A stretch of 64,000 nt of DNA from an uncultured Prevotellaceae bacterium (GCA_947306175.1 CAMZFV010000002.1:99945-163944); one strand, 5' to 3'; shown: positions 29,192 through 38,526, counted from the first letter of the stretch. Numbers and translations: made by a program. The notes: a model not told the origin generated them from the sequence alone.

Positions 29192-31603
29192 ATGAAAAAG
29201 ATATTTTCAAAATCGATGATGATGGCGCTGCTCGCGGTTTTTGCCGTGAATGTCGCTAGTGCGCAGGTGCCGCATGTGTATATCAACCCCGGTCATGGCG
29301 GCTACGACAGCGATGACCGCAACATGGTCATCTATCCCTTCCATCAGGGCGACAGCGCTGGCTCATGGGAATCCAAGTCCAACCTGCGCAAGGGTCTTGC
29401 CTTGCGGGAAATCCTGCAAAAGAAAGGTTACAAGACCAGCATCTCGCGTGTGACCAACACCACGGCCGACGACCTGGCGCTCTCGACCATCGTCTCGCTA
29501 TGTAACCAGAGCGGTGCCGACGTGTTCTACTCAATCCACAGTAACGCCACGGGCACCAGTGCGGTTAACAACTTCCCGATGGTGTTTTACCGCGGTTACA
29601 CAGGATCTCCGCAGATTCCTAATGCCGACGTGCTTGCCGCTGACCTGGAGCCTTACCTGTATGCGAGCCAGACAACCGTGTGGACCCATAATTACCAGAT
29701 CTGGGGCGACTGGTCGTTCCGTCCCGAGTGGGGTACCCAGGGTTATGGCGTGCTGCGCGGCAACCGTGCCGTCGCCAACCTGAGTGAGGGCTCCTTCCAT
29801 GACTATATCCCCGAGGCTTACCGCCTGCTGGGTCTCCAGTACTGCTGGATGGAAGGTTGGAACATCTCGCTGGGTGCCGACAAGTATTTTGACCGACTGG
29901 ACAACTTCGCTCAGGGTGTGATTTCGGGCAACGTGCGCGATGACCGCATCAAGCGCCTGCAGGAGAATCCCCAGCCGTTCATCGTCTATGGTGACGACAA
30001 CCTGATGCCTATCCACAGCGCCACGGTGCGCCTGCTTGACCAGAACGGCAACGAGGTGCAGCGCACGCAGACCGACACCCTGCGCAACGGTATCTACACC
30101 TTCAAGTATGTTAATCCTGGAACCTATACTGTCGAGGTGACCGAGCCATCGCATTTCCCGCAGAGTAAGACGGTGACCGTCAGCGCTAATGCTTCGACCT
30201 ATCAGAATTTCTACCTCAAGCGCGTGCGTGACACGCCTCCCGTGGTGGTGGACTATACTCCCGTGTGGAATGAAGGCGATCCTGCCGTGAAGTGCAGCAC
30301 GCCCATCATCCTGTCCTTCAACTGGGACATGGACAGCGTGACGACGTGCGACGCCTTTACGCTTGATCCGCCGCTGGAAGGTGATTTCAAGTGGGAGGAT
30401 TCCTATTACCGCCTGATTTTCACGCCCAAGGATGCCTTTGATGTGAATACGCTTTATACCCTCACACTCAAGAAAACCGCCGAGCATGGTGGTGGTACGC
30501 CGATGGATGAGGACTTCGTGATGAGTTTCTACACCCAGAAGCGCAACCACTTGACCGAGTTGGCGGTGTTCCCCTATGAGGGCGCTCCCGTCCACCTGAA
30601 GACCCCGACGGTGGAATTGCGAGTGGACTCGATGCTTGATACCTATAACCTGTTCCAGAAACTGCGTGTACTCGACAGCGAGGGCAATGAGTTGGCTTGG
30701 AACAAGCGCAGCATTAAGTATAACAAGAACGGTGACAATTACGGCTTTGTGCGCATCCCGCTCACCAAGAACATCGAGGCTGGCAAGGATTACCAACTCA
30801 TCCTTGACGTTGACATCGCCGACACCGCAGGTATCCACCTGCCCGAGACCCGCGTCATCAACTTCAAGGGCGTGGACGCTGGTGCCGAGAAACCCGGCAT
30901 GCAAGTGGTCGAGGAGTTTGAGAATGCCGATGACTACTGCAACTACCTCGAGGGTCTTAACAGTGTCGAGCTGTCAAGTTCGACCGACAAGTTGTTTGGC
31001 AGCAAATCCATGCAGGTGACTTATGAGTTCACCAAATATCTTGGGTCGGTGCCGAGACCGGTAATGATCGAACCCAAAACCCCGTCAGATATCAGCTTCC
31101 ACCCGGGCGACACAGTGGGCATCCACGTGTGGGGCGATATGAGCTACCACAAGCTCATAGTAAGTTTCTCAGATGAAATTTTTGGTTCTTGGGGGGTGTT
31201 ATTAGGAACCATTGATTTCCACGGTTGGCGATATATGGAAGTGGTTGTGCCGTATTTCGATGAAATCGGCAATAATATCAAGTTCAACGGCTTCTGGATA
31301 GAACTAGGCGAGGACCCGATGGTCATGACGGGCACCCTGCGCTTTGACAACCTGCTCAAGAGAGCCTCTTCGGGAATCAACGAGGTTAAACTGGCCGACA
31401 TGAAGGTGAATGTGGCTGGCGACTATATTGTCGTGAGCGCCGACACCTGGGTGCAGGGCGTGGAACTGATCGACATCAACGGCCGCATCGTCAAGGCCGC
31501 TGGTGGCAACTGCCTGAACATTTCCCAGGTGGAGCCTGGTGTTTATCTCGTGCGCGTCCACATCAATGGTCGCACCGCGACCCAGAAAGTCGTCATCAAG
31601 TAA
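29192..31603 (+). CDS. secreted N-acetylmuramoyl-L-alanine amidase with type IX secretion tail
   Basis: 803 residues. Signal peptide to about residue 24 (VASAQ), then an Amidase_3 domain (about 27-230) with zinc ligands H35, E60 and H116 and the catalytic E199 (LSEGSFHDY). Next come a carboxypeptidase-regulatory-like domain (about 245-345), an Ig-like domain of the SbsA type (about 350-450), a beta-rich region, and from about 730 a type A T9SS sorting domain (GVELIDINGRIV ... GVYLVRVHINGRTATQKVVIK, shown in part). It is therefore predicted to cross the outer membrane and to act outside the cell, perhaps on other cells' wall. I chose the ATG over an upstream TTG. Confidence 0.87.
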   Translation: MKKIFSKSMMMALLAVFAVNVASAQVPHVYINPGHGGYDSDDRNMVIYPFHQGDSAGSWESKSNLRKGLALREILQKKGYKTSISRVTNTTADDLALSTIVSLCNQSGADVFYSIHSNATGTSAVNNFPMVFYRGYTGSPQIPNADVLAADLEPYLYASQTTVWTHNYQIWGDWSFRPEWGTQGYGVLRGNRAVANLSEGSFHDYIPEAYRLLGLQYCWMEGWNISLGADKYFDRLDNFAQGVISGNVRDDRIKRLQENPQPFIVYGDDNLMPIHSATVRLLDQNGNEVQRTQTDTLRNGIYTFKYVNPGTYTVEVTEPSHFPQSKTVTVSANASTYQNFYLKRVRDTPPVVVDYTPVWNEGDPAVKCSTPIILSFNWDMDSVTTCDAFTLDPPLEGDFKWEDSYYRLIFTPKDAFDVNTLYTLTLKKTAEHGGGTPMDEDFVMSFYTQKRNHLTELAVFPYEGAPVHLKTPTVELRVDSMLDTYNLFQKLRVLDSEGNELAWNKRSIKYNKNGDNYGFVRIPLTKNIEAGKDYQLILDVDIADTAGIHLPETRVINFKGVDAGAEKPGMQVVEEFENADDYCNYLEGLNSVELSSSTDKLFGSKSMQVTYEFTKYLGSVPRPVMIEPKTPSDISFHPGDTVGIHVWGDMSYHKLIVSFSDEIFGSWGVLLGTIDFHGWRYMEVVVPYFDEIGNNIKFNGFWIELGEDPMVMTGTLRFDNLLKRASSGINEVKLADMKVNVAGDYIVVSADTWVQGVELIDINGRIVKAAGGNCLNISQVEPGVYLVRVHINGRTATQKVVIK

Positions 31604-31609
31604 CCACAT

Positions 31610-31649
31610 TATAGTATCTATAGAGGCTATAGAAACTATAGCTTTATAG
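31610..31649. repeat. nine-base TATAG repeat
   Basis: TATAG occurs at 31610, 31619, 31628, 31637 and 31645, with a period of nine bases (eight for the last) and variable four-base spacers. Its role is unknown. Confidence 0.7.
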
Positions 31650-31672
31650 CGCAGAAAATACTGCTTTAAGAA

Positions 31673-31711
31673 CAAGAAACTGACATTTTGTCAGTTTCTT
31701 GTTTAATTTTT
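31673..31711 (+). terminator. intrinsic terminator of the amidase operon
   Basis: Perfect 13-base arms CAAGAAACTGACA (31673-31685) and TGTCAGTTTCTTG (31689-31701) around TTT, then TTTAATTTTT. It lies 70 bases past the amidase stop. Confidence 0.9.
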
Positions 31712-31889
31712 GCTAAAAACCTGACACGGTGTCTTTGAATTTTAACAGTAGTTATACTTTGCGGCAATGGCATCGGGTTTGCTTAATAGGGTAGTGCGAG
31801 CTGGGCGCTAAACCTGGCAAACGAACGAGACAATAAACATTTAATATAATTAACACAAAAATCAAAAAAAGAAATTAGGAGGTAAGATT

Positions 31890-32345
31890 ATGTATTTTCC
31901 TGTAATTAGAAACAACTGCCGCAACAACTGGTTAGACACCGCGTTTAATGATCTGTTTGACATGGACTGGACCCCGCGCCATGTGACCACAGCTCCTGCT
32001 GTTAACGTCAAGGAGAGCGATAAGGCTTTCACCATGGAAGTCGCTGCTCCCGGCCTGAAGAAAGAGTTCTGCAAGGTCAACATCAACAACGAGGGTAACC
32101 TGGTTGTCAAGATCGAGCGCAAGTTCAATCACGAGGACAAGTCGTGCGAGGAAGAGTGCGAGAAGTTCCACTACGTTCGTCGCGAGTTCTCTTACACTAA
32201 CTACGAGCAGACCTACATCCTGCCCGATGAGGTGGACAAGGAGCACATCAGCGCCAAGGTAGAGGACGGTATCCTCTCCATCGAGTTGCCCAAGCTCGCT
32301 CCCGAGCCCGAGAAGAAACTCGACCGCGTCATCGATATCGCGTAA
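31890..32345 (+). CDS. small heat shock protein (Hsp20 family)
   Basis: ATP-independent holdase, 151 residues. The alpha-crystallin domain runs from about residue 38 (PAVNVKESDKAFTMEVAAPG) to 138, with the usual ending KVEDGILSIELPK, and a short C-terminal extension follows. The N-terminal 37 residues are Asn- and Trp-rich. An acidic, Cys-containing insert (KSCEEECEKF) occupies the middle of the domain. A consensus AGGAGGT ribosome site precedes the start, which is unusual for this phylum and fits high induced expression. It is a single-gene unit. Confidence 0.93.
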   Translation: MYFPVIRNNCRNNWLDTAFNDLFDMDWTPRHVTTAPAVNVKESDKAFTMEVAAPGLKKEFCKVNINNEGNLVVKIERKFNHEDKSCEEECEKFHYVRREFSYTNYEQTYILPDEVDKEHISAKVEDGILSIELPKLAPEPEKKLDRVIDIA

Positions 32346-32384
32346 ACTCCCAAGCGTCCTAGAGAGGGACGAACATGAAGAATA

Positions 32385-32413
32385 AGCGCCTGCGGCAGAC
32401 TGCCGCGGGCGCT
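32385..32413 (+). terminator. GC-rich hairpin after hsp20
   Basis: Arms AGCGCCTGCGGCA (32385-32397) and TGCCGCGGGCGCT (32401-32413) pair over 13 positions with one T-G wobble around GAC. Only TTTG follows, so it is a strong hairpin but an imperfect intrinsic terminator; it could also protect the mRNA 3' end. Confidence 0.6.
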
Positions 32414-32532
32414 TTGCTATATGAGCAAGCCATAACGATGTATTTTCGGTTAATGAAAGTTTCCTTATGTTAATGATTGTTTATTTTGTGGAGAAAAACA
32501 GAGGATTTGGCCAAAATTCTTGAAATTATACA

Positions 32533-32540
32533 TAACTTTG
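32533..32540 (+). promoter_or_regulatory. -7 promoter element for the BadF-like gene
   Basis: TAACTTTG fits TAnnTTTG. The nearest TTTG (32506-32509) is 23 bases upstream, longer than ideal. The start codon lies 73 bases downstream. Confidence 0.5.
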
Positions 32541-32613
32541 CAGCTCTTAATTCCAGCTTTGGGCTGGATTTAACGAAAAATTAACAAAAAAATACATTCA
32601 TTTAGAGCTGGGA

Positions 32614-33474
32614 ATGATAAAAGGTCAAAATGTAACCCTGATAGCCGAGAGTAGCACGACTCGCACAGAATGGGCGTTGATAGAAAACGGCCAGATGTTG
32701 GAGCATGCCTATACTTCGGGATTGAACCCCTTCTTCATGACGCGCCGTGAGATCAGCCACATCATACGTCTGGAGTTGCCGCCCCTGTTTTTCAAGCGTC
32801 GCTGGAAGCATGTGTATTTCTATGGAGCCGGTTGCTCCGGTCCGGAGAAGAACAAAATCATCGAGGGATCGCTGGTGGCTCAATTCAAGACACCTGTGAC
32901 GGTGATGAGTGACCTGCTGGGAGCTGCCCGAGGCCTGCTGGTGCGTGAGTCGGGTCTGGCGTGCATTTTAGGAACGGGTAGTAACTCGTGTTTCTATGAC
33001 GGCAATGAGATCGTTAAGAATGTGCCTGCATTGGGCTTCATTCTGGGTGACGAAGGCAGTGGTGCCGCGTTGGGACGTGTGTTCCTGGGTGACGCGCTCA
33101 AGGGGTTGGCGCCCCACGAGTTGACCGAGGCCTTCTTTGACAAATACAAGGTGACCCGTGCTGAAGTGCTTGATGCGGTATTGAACAATCCTGCAGCTAC
33201 ACGCAACCTTAGGCACTATTCATTCTTCCTGAGTGAGCATCTCGATAATGCCTACGTGCATGAGACCATATCGAGGGAGTTCAGGCGTTTCTTTGAGCGC
33301 AACGTGGCGCAGTATGATTATAAGAGCTACCCCGTGAGCTTTGTGGGCTCCATCGCTACGACGTACAGCGAGATCCTGCTTGAAGTCGCCAACGATTTCG
33401 GCGCTACGGTCCGCAAGATTGTGCTCAGCTCCATGCCAGGACTCGTTGCCTATTACAGCGACCAGACGATGTAA
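32614..33474 (+). CDS. BadF/NagK-type sugar kinase homologue with altered phosphate loop
   Basis: 286 residues, acetate/sugar kinase-Hsp70 fold. It is a paralogue of the MurK-like kinase at 46401: both share LGTGSNSC, a LGDEGSGA(A/V)LG loop and an SDLL segment with the likely base aspartate. The first phosphate loop, which is ADCGSTK in the paralogue, reads AESSTTR here (E12 to R17), replacing the usual Asp and Lys. It may be a kinase with changed kinetics or a non-catalytic sugar sensor; both are inference. It stands alone between its own promoter and a terminator. Confidence 0.78.
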   Translation: MIKGQNVTLIAESSTTRTEWALIENGQMLEHAYTSGLNPFFMTRREISHIIRLELPPLFFKRRWKHVYFYGAGCSGPEKNKIIEGSLVAQFKTPVTVMSDLLGAARGLLVRESGLACILGTGSNSCFYDGNEIVKNVPALGFILGDEGSGAALGRVFLGDALKGLAPHELTEAFFDKYKVTRAEVLDAVLNNPAATRNLRHYSFFLSEHLDNAYVHETISREFRRFFERNVAQYDYKSYPVSFVGSIATTYSEILLEVANDFGATVRKIVLSSMPGLVAYYSDQTM

Positions 33475-33501
33475 TAAGGTCATTCACCGTAATTGCCATA
33501 T

Positions 33502-33540
33502 AAAGCGGGCCATCCTCTTTCAGGTTGGCCCGCTTTGATG
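33502..33540. terminator. terminator between convergent genes
   Basis: Arms AAAGCGGGCCA (33502-33512) and TGGCCCGCTTT (33526-33536) are perfectly paired around a 13-base loop. The A- and T-ended stem can act on both strands, between the BadF-like gene and the minus-strand BspA-like gene. Confidence 0.85.
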
Positions 33541-33562
33541 ATTTCATAAATAATGCGATGTA

Positions 33563-35152
33563 TTAATTACCTTGCAGTAGTTTGTCAATGAGGTTGGTCA
33601 CATCGACGACAGAGATCAGTCCATCGCCGTTGGTGTCGGCATTAATCGCATTGAATTTGTCGGGTTGGTTGCTTCCAAGAAGCATGTCGATGAGTATTGT
33701 CACGTCATTTACGGTTGTCTGCCCGTCGCCATTAACGTCACCATTGCCAAGGATTGTTATTCCCTCGATGTGTGCAAATCGGCTCCATCCGTAGGCCTCA
33801 CGATAATCATTGACTAAAATCTGGGGTACGCATAAAATGGAGGTCGAATAGGCTTGGTTGCAGAACGTGAGTTCGCGGCCGTCGGTCCTGGAATAGGCAG
33901 GAGGTGTCGGCGCCATGCAGGTGATAGTGTCGGGAACATGCCCGGAAAAAGTCAATTCATTGATGACCGAAATACCTTCTCCCAATAAAATCTTCTTGAG
34001 CGATCCGTTAATCGGGTCATATTGTTCTTCACGAGTGGCTATACTAAGATTTGTGGAATCGGTCAAATAGGATGTTCCCCAAATTGAACAGTACACATGA
34101 CCACCAATAAACGCGCCCTCGCCAATGCTTTGTGCTTTGGATAAATCAATGCTGGTAAGCCCGTTGCATCCGGCAAAAGAACGATTGCCGATTGTGGTGA
34201 CGTTGTTGAGTTGTAGGCTGGTCAGGCTGGCACAGTTGTAAAAAGTGAAGTCCTTGATGGTGGAAACATTGTTGGGAATGCTCATGCTGGTCAGAGACTC
34301 ACAGTTGAGGAAAGCGGCAGCGCCGATGGCTTGAAGTGATGAATTGAGGTTAATGTTGTTTAACTGGTGGCACTCGGCGAAAGCATAGTCACCAATGGTT
34401 GCTGTGCTGTTGGGCACATTTACTGTCTTAAGGTTGTGGCAGTTGGCGAAAGCCCCTTTGCCGATGACCTTGACAGAATTGGGTAAAGAGATGCTTGTGA
34501 GGCCGACACAATTGGCAAAGGCGCATACGCCTATCGAGTCCAAGGGTGTATTGTCGCTATTGAAATATACATATTTCAAATTGGGGCAACTCATGAACAT
34601 GTAGGTGACCACTTGATTGATCGGCCTGTTGAATTCAACTCTTTTGAGTCGATTGCACCCCTTGAAGATGCCGTCTTGAGTTCCATAATTACTGTCTACA
34701 AATGTGATAGGAGTGCTGTCGCCATAATATTCGTCTTCCAAGAAATAAATTGATTCAAGGCTCGTGTTGTTGAAAGCACCATTCTCAATTCGGGTGACCG
34801 TGTATGGAACATAAACGGTCTTCAGGTCGCTGCTTCCACCTAAACTGAGGATGGTGGTCAATGGGTAAGAACCATATTCACAGTTGACTTCGGCTGGAAG
34901 ATACAGGATGGAGTCGGTGTCCCAGCCTTCATATTGAATATGACACATCTCTCCGGTCTCCCAATCCCAAGAGGGCATTAATAACGTGGCCGATCCTTCC
35001 CACGGATTGTCGCTATCAAAAGTGATTTCGTACTGAAGTCCGTTGATGCTGACCCATTCTGTCTGCTCGTAGGCCGACATGGTCAGCGCCGAGGCAAGTA
35101 AGAACAATAAAATGCCTAGACATTTAGCTAAATTCAGATAGATTGTTTTCAT
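33563..35152 (-). CDS. exported BspA-like leucine-rich-repeat protein with dockerin-like tail
   Basis: 529 residues from the ATG at 35152; an upstream in-frame ATG at 35191 would put 13 polar residues before the signal peptide. After the signal (to about residue 28, TMSA) comes a beta-rich N-terminal region, then LRR_5 repeats of the Treponema/BspA type (GxxAFxxCxxLxxIxLPxxVxxI) over about residues 125-365. A linker region follows, and residues 471-529 are a dockerin-like pair with intact loops (DVNGDGQTTVND and DTNGDGLISVVD). BspA-type proteins bind host matrix proteins or glycans; the ligand here is unknown. Confidence 0.85.
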   Translation of the reverse strand: MKTIYLNLAKCLGILLFLLASALTMSAYEQTEWVSINGLQYEITFDSDNPWEGSATLLMPSWDWETGEMCHIQYEGWDTDSILYLPAEVNCEYGSYPLTTILSLGGSSDLKTVYVPYTVTRIENGAFNNTSLESIYFLEDEYYGDSTPITFVDSNYGTQDGIFKGCNRLKRVEFNRPINQVVTYMFMSCPNLKYVYFNSDNTPLDSIGVCAFANCVGLTSISLPNSVKVIGKGAFANCHNLKTVNVPNSTATIGDYAFAECHQLNNINLNSSLQAIGAAAFLNCESLTSMSIPNNVSTIKDFTFYNCASLTSLQLNNVTTIGNRSFAGCNGLTSIDLSKAQSIGEGAFIGGHVYCSIWGTSYLTDSTNLSIATREEQYDPINGSLKKILLGEGISVINELTFSGHVPDTITCMAPTPPAYSRTDGRELTFCNQAYSTSILCVPQILVNDYREAYGWSRFAHIEGITILGNGDVNGDGQTTVNDVTILIDMLLGSNQPDKFNAINADTNGDGLISVVDVTNLIDKLLQGN

Positions 35153-35232
35153 ATAAAAGTGATTTATTGTTAATGATTGTGATACTTGCATTATTATCTA
35201 GCGTTCTGTGATTCTGATCCTCTTTTCTGCTG

Positions 35233-35263
35233 CAAATTTAGTGCATTTATCTCATTCTCCAAA
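35233..35263 (-). promoter_or_regulatory. promoter of the BspA-like gene
   Basis: On the minus strand TTTG (35260-35263), exactly 19 bases, then TAAATTTG (35233-35240): a full match to the Bacteroidetes promoter. The leader to the ATG at 35152 is about 75 bases. Confidence 0.8.
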
Positions 35264-35386
35264 AGTATTGTGGCAGGAATCCTTCGGGTTGAATGGGAGC
35301 GCTTTTTAAATCATGAGACATTTTCCTTAAAAAATGTAGTTAAATCATAAATAATGTTGTAAAGAGGGCTGTTTGGGTGGTTTTGT

Positions 35387-35417
35387 TTTGGTTTTTCATA
35401 GTTTAGTGCTACCTTTG
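35387..35417 (+). promoter_or_regulatory. promoter of the cell-wall salvage cluster
   Basis: TTTG (35387-35390), exactly 19 bases, then TACCTTTG (35410-35417): a full consensus match. It lies 39 bases before the amidase ATG at 35457 and is divergent from the BspA-like promoter. Confidence 0.82.
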
Positions 35418-35456
35418 TTGCATAAGAATAGTGTCAAAAACAAAGAGAAAACCGAA

Positions 35457-38400
35457 ATGAACAAGACGAGTCAAGTATTGTTGAGTCTGGTTGCTTGTAT
35501 GGCGACGATGTTGCCGATGCAGGCTCAGGAGGAGATATTCACTCAGCAGCAGTTGGATGCTGTGCAGCATGTCGTAGCCAGCAAGTTGCCCGAGCACATG
35601 GGCGTGGGCGACCTGAAGGTGCGCTCGGTGACCTTCGAGAACGACACCGTGAAGGTGGACGTGAGCGAGAACTTCGGCGATGTGCCGTTTACCCAGGCTG
35701 GGGTAGAGCAGATGCGCAGTGAGATCCGTGAGGCGCTGGGTGGCGAATTTGAGGACAATCCTGTGCTCATCACCATCGTGGGCAACGACATCAACAAATA
35801 TTTTGCAGACTATGAGCCAGCATACAAGCGCAGTCACAAGGCTTTCATCAGCGAGATGGATGCCAACCGCCACTACAAGCATGGCCTGGACGGCAACATC
35901 GTGGCGATGTGGCCCAGTCACGGATGGTACTTCGAGCCCAAGCTCAACCGCTGGGAATGGCAACGTGCCCGCCTGATGCAGACCGTCGAGGACATGTACA
36001 CCCACAGCTATGTGCTGCCCTTCCTCATCCCCATGCTGGAGAATGCAGGTGCCTACGTATGGAATGCGCGTGAGCGCGATACTCACAACTTTGGTGCTGT
36101 GGTCGATAACGACGGCGCTGAGGCTCAGCAGGGTTACAACGAGCACAACGGCAAGCAGAAGTGGGAGACAGGTAATGAAGCAGGTTTCGCCTATCTACGC
36201 CACCAATACAAGGACTTTGAGAATCCCTTTACCGAGGGTACTTACCGCATGGTCAAGGCCGAGAAAGACAAAAAGAAACTCTCGACCGCCACGTGGGACG
36301 TTGATATGCCCGAGGCGGGTGAGTTTGCCGTTTATGTTTCCTATAAGTCCCTGCCCAATAGCGCCCGCGACGTGAATTATACCGTCAACAGCTTGGCAGG
36401 TGAGCGCAGTTTCCGTGTCGATCAGACAATGGCAGGCGGCGTGTGGGTATATCTGGGCACATTCCCCCTCGCCAAGGGCCTGAACAAGGCCGTGGTTGAG
36501 GTGTCAAATTTGAGTGACGATAAGGATGCCGTGATTACCGCCGACGCTATCAAGGTGGGTGGCGGCAAGGGTAATATCGTGCGCCGTGTGGCACTGCCCA
36601 CAGAGGAGAACCGCCGTATTGCCGCCGAGCAGGAGAATGAGAAATACCTGGGTAAGGAAGGCATGGAATACAGTTATGTGGGGAGCGGTGAGCATCCCTG
36701 GTTCCACTTGGGGTCACGTTACTATCTGCAATGGGCCGGTTTCCCCGACAGCGTATATTCCACCTCGCATGGCATCAACGACTATACCGACGACTACCGC
36801 AGCCGTGGCGAGTGGGTGAACTACCTCGCTGGCGGTAGCGATGTGCTGCCCGACCGCGGCGGCTTGAAGGTGCCCGTGGATATTTCTTTCTGCCTGCATA
36901 CCGATGCTGGCGCTACGCCCGATGATGAAATTGTGGGCACCTTACTCATCTATTGCACCCGCGCCAACGGCAAGCAGTTCGGCAAATATGCCAACGGCAC
37001 GCCGCGTGAGTTGTCGCGCCGCTACTGCAATCTGCTCTCGACCGAGATTGTCAAGGATATCCGCGCCAAGTGGGAACCCAACTGGACTCGCCGTGGAATG
37101 TGGGACAAGAGCTACTATGAGGCGCGAGTGCCTGAGGTGCCCGCCGTACTCATGGAACTGCTGTCGCACCAGAACTTTGCAGACATGAAATACGGTCTCG
37201 ACCCGATGTTCCGTTTCGACGTGAGCCGTGCCATCTACAAGGGCATGCTCAAGTTCATTGCCCAGCGTGACCACCGCAGCTATGTCGTGCAGCCGTTGCC
37301 CGTCAATACGTTTGCCATCAGCAAGACAGACAAGCATCACTACCTGCTCACGTGGAACCCCACACATGACGACTTGAGCGACAATGCCGACGCCACGTCC
37401 TATATCGTGTGTGAACGCGTGGGACTTGACGGTGCTTTCAAGGAAATCGCTACCGTGAAGGGTCCGCAGTTCAGCGTGCGCATCAACGACAACAAGATAC
37501 ATTCCTACCGCATCATCGCCATGAACGAAGGAGGCCGCAGTTTCCCCAGCGAGACGTTGAGCCTGGGTGAGGCAGCGGGCAGCCAGGGTGATGTACTTGT
37601 AGTGAACGGATTTACCCGTGTGAGCGCTCCCGATTGGTTTGATGGCCCCGACCGTGCGGGCTTTGACGATGACAAAGATCATGGTGTACCCTATATCCAG
37701 CAGATCAACTATCTGGGTTCGCAGTATGAGTTCCGCCGCAGTATCGAGTGGACTGACGACGATGCGCCCGGTTTCGGCTCCAGCCGCAGCGACCACGAGA
37801 CGATGAACGTGGCGGGTAACAACTTTGATTATCCTGCAGTGCATGGCGAGGCATTGATGAACGCCGGCTATTCCTTCGTGTCGTGCAGCCAGCAGGCATT
37901 GGAGAATAACTATGACACCGACGGCTACCGACTGATGGACCTCATCCTGGGCAAACAGAAGGAGATTAAGACGGGTAGTGGCCTGATGCCTACGCGCTTC
38001 AAGATATACACCAATGGCCTGATGAGCGCACTGCGCCGTTTCACTGGCAATGGCGGTAGCGTGTTGCTGAGCGGTGCCTATGTGGGCAGCGACCTGTGGG
38101 ATAATGCAGCAGGCAACGATGACACCGCGGGAAAGGCCTTTGTCAAGGATGTGCTTGGCTTTGAGGGTCTGCATGGTAGGGCTTCGCTCGACGGTACCGT
38201 CAATGCTGTTGACAGCCCGGCCAACCACTTGTCCTCACCAGGCGCGTGGACCTTTGTCAGCAAACTGAATGACAAGACATACGCTGTCGAGTCGCCTGAT
38301 GCCATCCGTGCCAGCGACGACCGTGGCTTCACCTGGATGCGCTACGGCGAGAACGGCCTGCCCGCCGCTATTGCCAGCGACCGCGGTAGCTACCGCACCG

Positions 38401-38489
38401 TGGTCATGGGCTTCCCGCTGGAGACCGTGACCACAACTCAGGATCGCACCAGCCTGGTGACCCGCATCCTCGAGTACCTGAAACAATAG
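35457..38489 (+). CDS. exported amidase-like protein with inserted golvesin/xanthan-lyase-type domain
   Basis: 1010 residues from the ATG at 35457 ([24 protein letters not shown], a signal peptide); the open frame upstream is not used. An N-terminal region (about 25-110) precedes an amidase fold whose parts are separated: H155 (PSHGW) and E167 come first, then a beta-rich insert (about 255-370) like the golvesin C-terminal/xanthan-lyase binding domain, then H481 (CLHTDAG) and the likely catalytic E567 ([10 protein letters not shown]). A FnIII-like domain (about 620-710) and a C-terminal domain of unknown type follow. Relatives are often annotated xanthan lyase; the residues favour a zinc amidase. 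It opens the salvage cluster. Confidence 0.75.
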   Translation: MNKTSQVLLSLVACMATMLPMQAQEEIFTQQQLDAVQHVVASKLPEHMGVGDLKVRSVTFENDTVKVDVSENFGDVPFTQAGVEQMRSEIREALGGEFEDNPVLITIVGNDINKYFADYEPAYKRSHKAFISEMDANRHYKHGLDGNIVAMWPSHGWYFEPKLNRWEWQRARLMQTVEDMYTHSYVLPFLIPMLENAGAYVWNARERDTHNFGAVVDNDGAEAQQGYNEHNGKQKWETGNEAGFAYLRHQYKDFENPFTEGTYRMVKAEKDKKKLSTATWDVDMPEAGEFAVYVSYKSLPNSARDVNYTVNSLAGERSFRVDQTMAGGVWVYLGTFPLAKGLNKAVVEVSNLSDDKDAVITADAIKVGGGKGNIVRRVALPTEENRRIAAEQENEKYLGKEGMEYSYVGSGEHPWFHLGSRYYLQWAGFPDSVYSTSHGINDYTDDYRSRGEWVNYLAGGSDVLPDRGGLKVPVDISFCLHTDAGATPDDEIVGTLLIYCTRANGKQFGKYANGTPRELSRRYCNLLSTEIVKDIRAKWEPNWTRRGMWDKSYYEARVPEVPAVLMELLSHQNFADMKYGLDPMFRFDVSRAIYKGMLKFIAQRDHRSYVVQPLPVNTFAISKTDKHHYLLTWNPTHDDLSDNADATSYIVCERVGLDGAFKEIATVKGPQFSVRINDNKIHSYRIIAMNEGGRSFPSETLSLGEAAGSQGDVLVVNGFTRVSAPDWFDGPDRAGFDDDKDHGVPYIQQINYLGSQYEFRRSIEWTDDDAPGFGSSRSDHETMNVAGNNFDYPAVHGEALMNAGYSFVSCSQQALENNYDTDGYRLMDLILGKQKEIKTGSGLMPTRFKIYTNGLMSALRRFTGNGGSVLLSGAYVGSDLWDNAAGNDDTAGKAFVKDVLGFEGLHGRASLDGTVNAVDSPANHLSSPGAWTFVSKLNDKTYAVESPDAIRASDDRGFTWMRYGENGLPAAIASDRGSYRTVVMGFPLETVTTTQDRTSLVTRILEYLKQ

Positions 38490-38526
38490 AATTCACAAAT
38501 CATTAAATACTAAACTAATAGAAATC

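Larger units (their letters stand above)
31604..31889. other. intergenic region between the amidase operon and hsp20
   Basis: It holds five TATAG boxes (31610-31649), a terminator (31673-31711), and then AT-rich DNA with a weak promoter-like TTTG ... TACTTTG near 31730-31763 whose spacing does not fit the consensus. A strong Shine-Dalgarno sequence AGGAGGT lies just before hsp20. No small gene is apparent. Confidence 0.6.

Noticed and set aside
29531..30904. 457-codon minus-strand frame opposite the amidase at 29192
   Set aside because: Shadow of a GC-rich coding strand; His/Val/Leu-rich low-information translation.
31730..31763. Consensus promoter for hsp20
   Set aside because: TTTG and TACTTTG are present but their spacing and -7 sequence do not fit TTTG-n19-TAnnTTTG.
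36942..38228. 428-codon minus-strand frame opposite the amidase-like gene
   Set aside because: Same reason; the + strand carries recognisable catalytic motifs.
35457..38489. Annotation as xanthan lyase
   Set aside because: The zinc-amidase-like residues and the cell-wall neighbourhood fit an amidase better; only the inserted domain resembles the xanthan-lyase binding domain.
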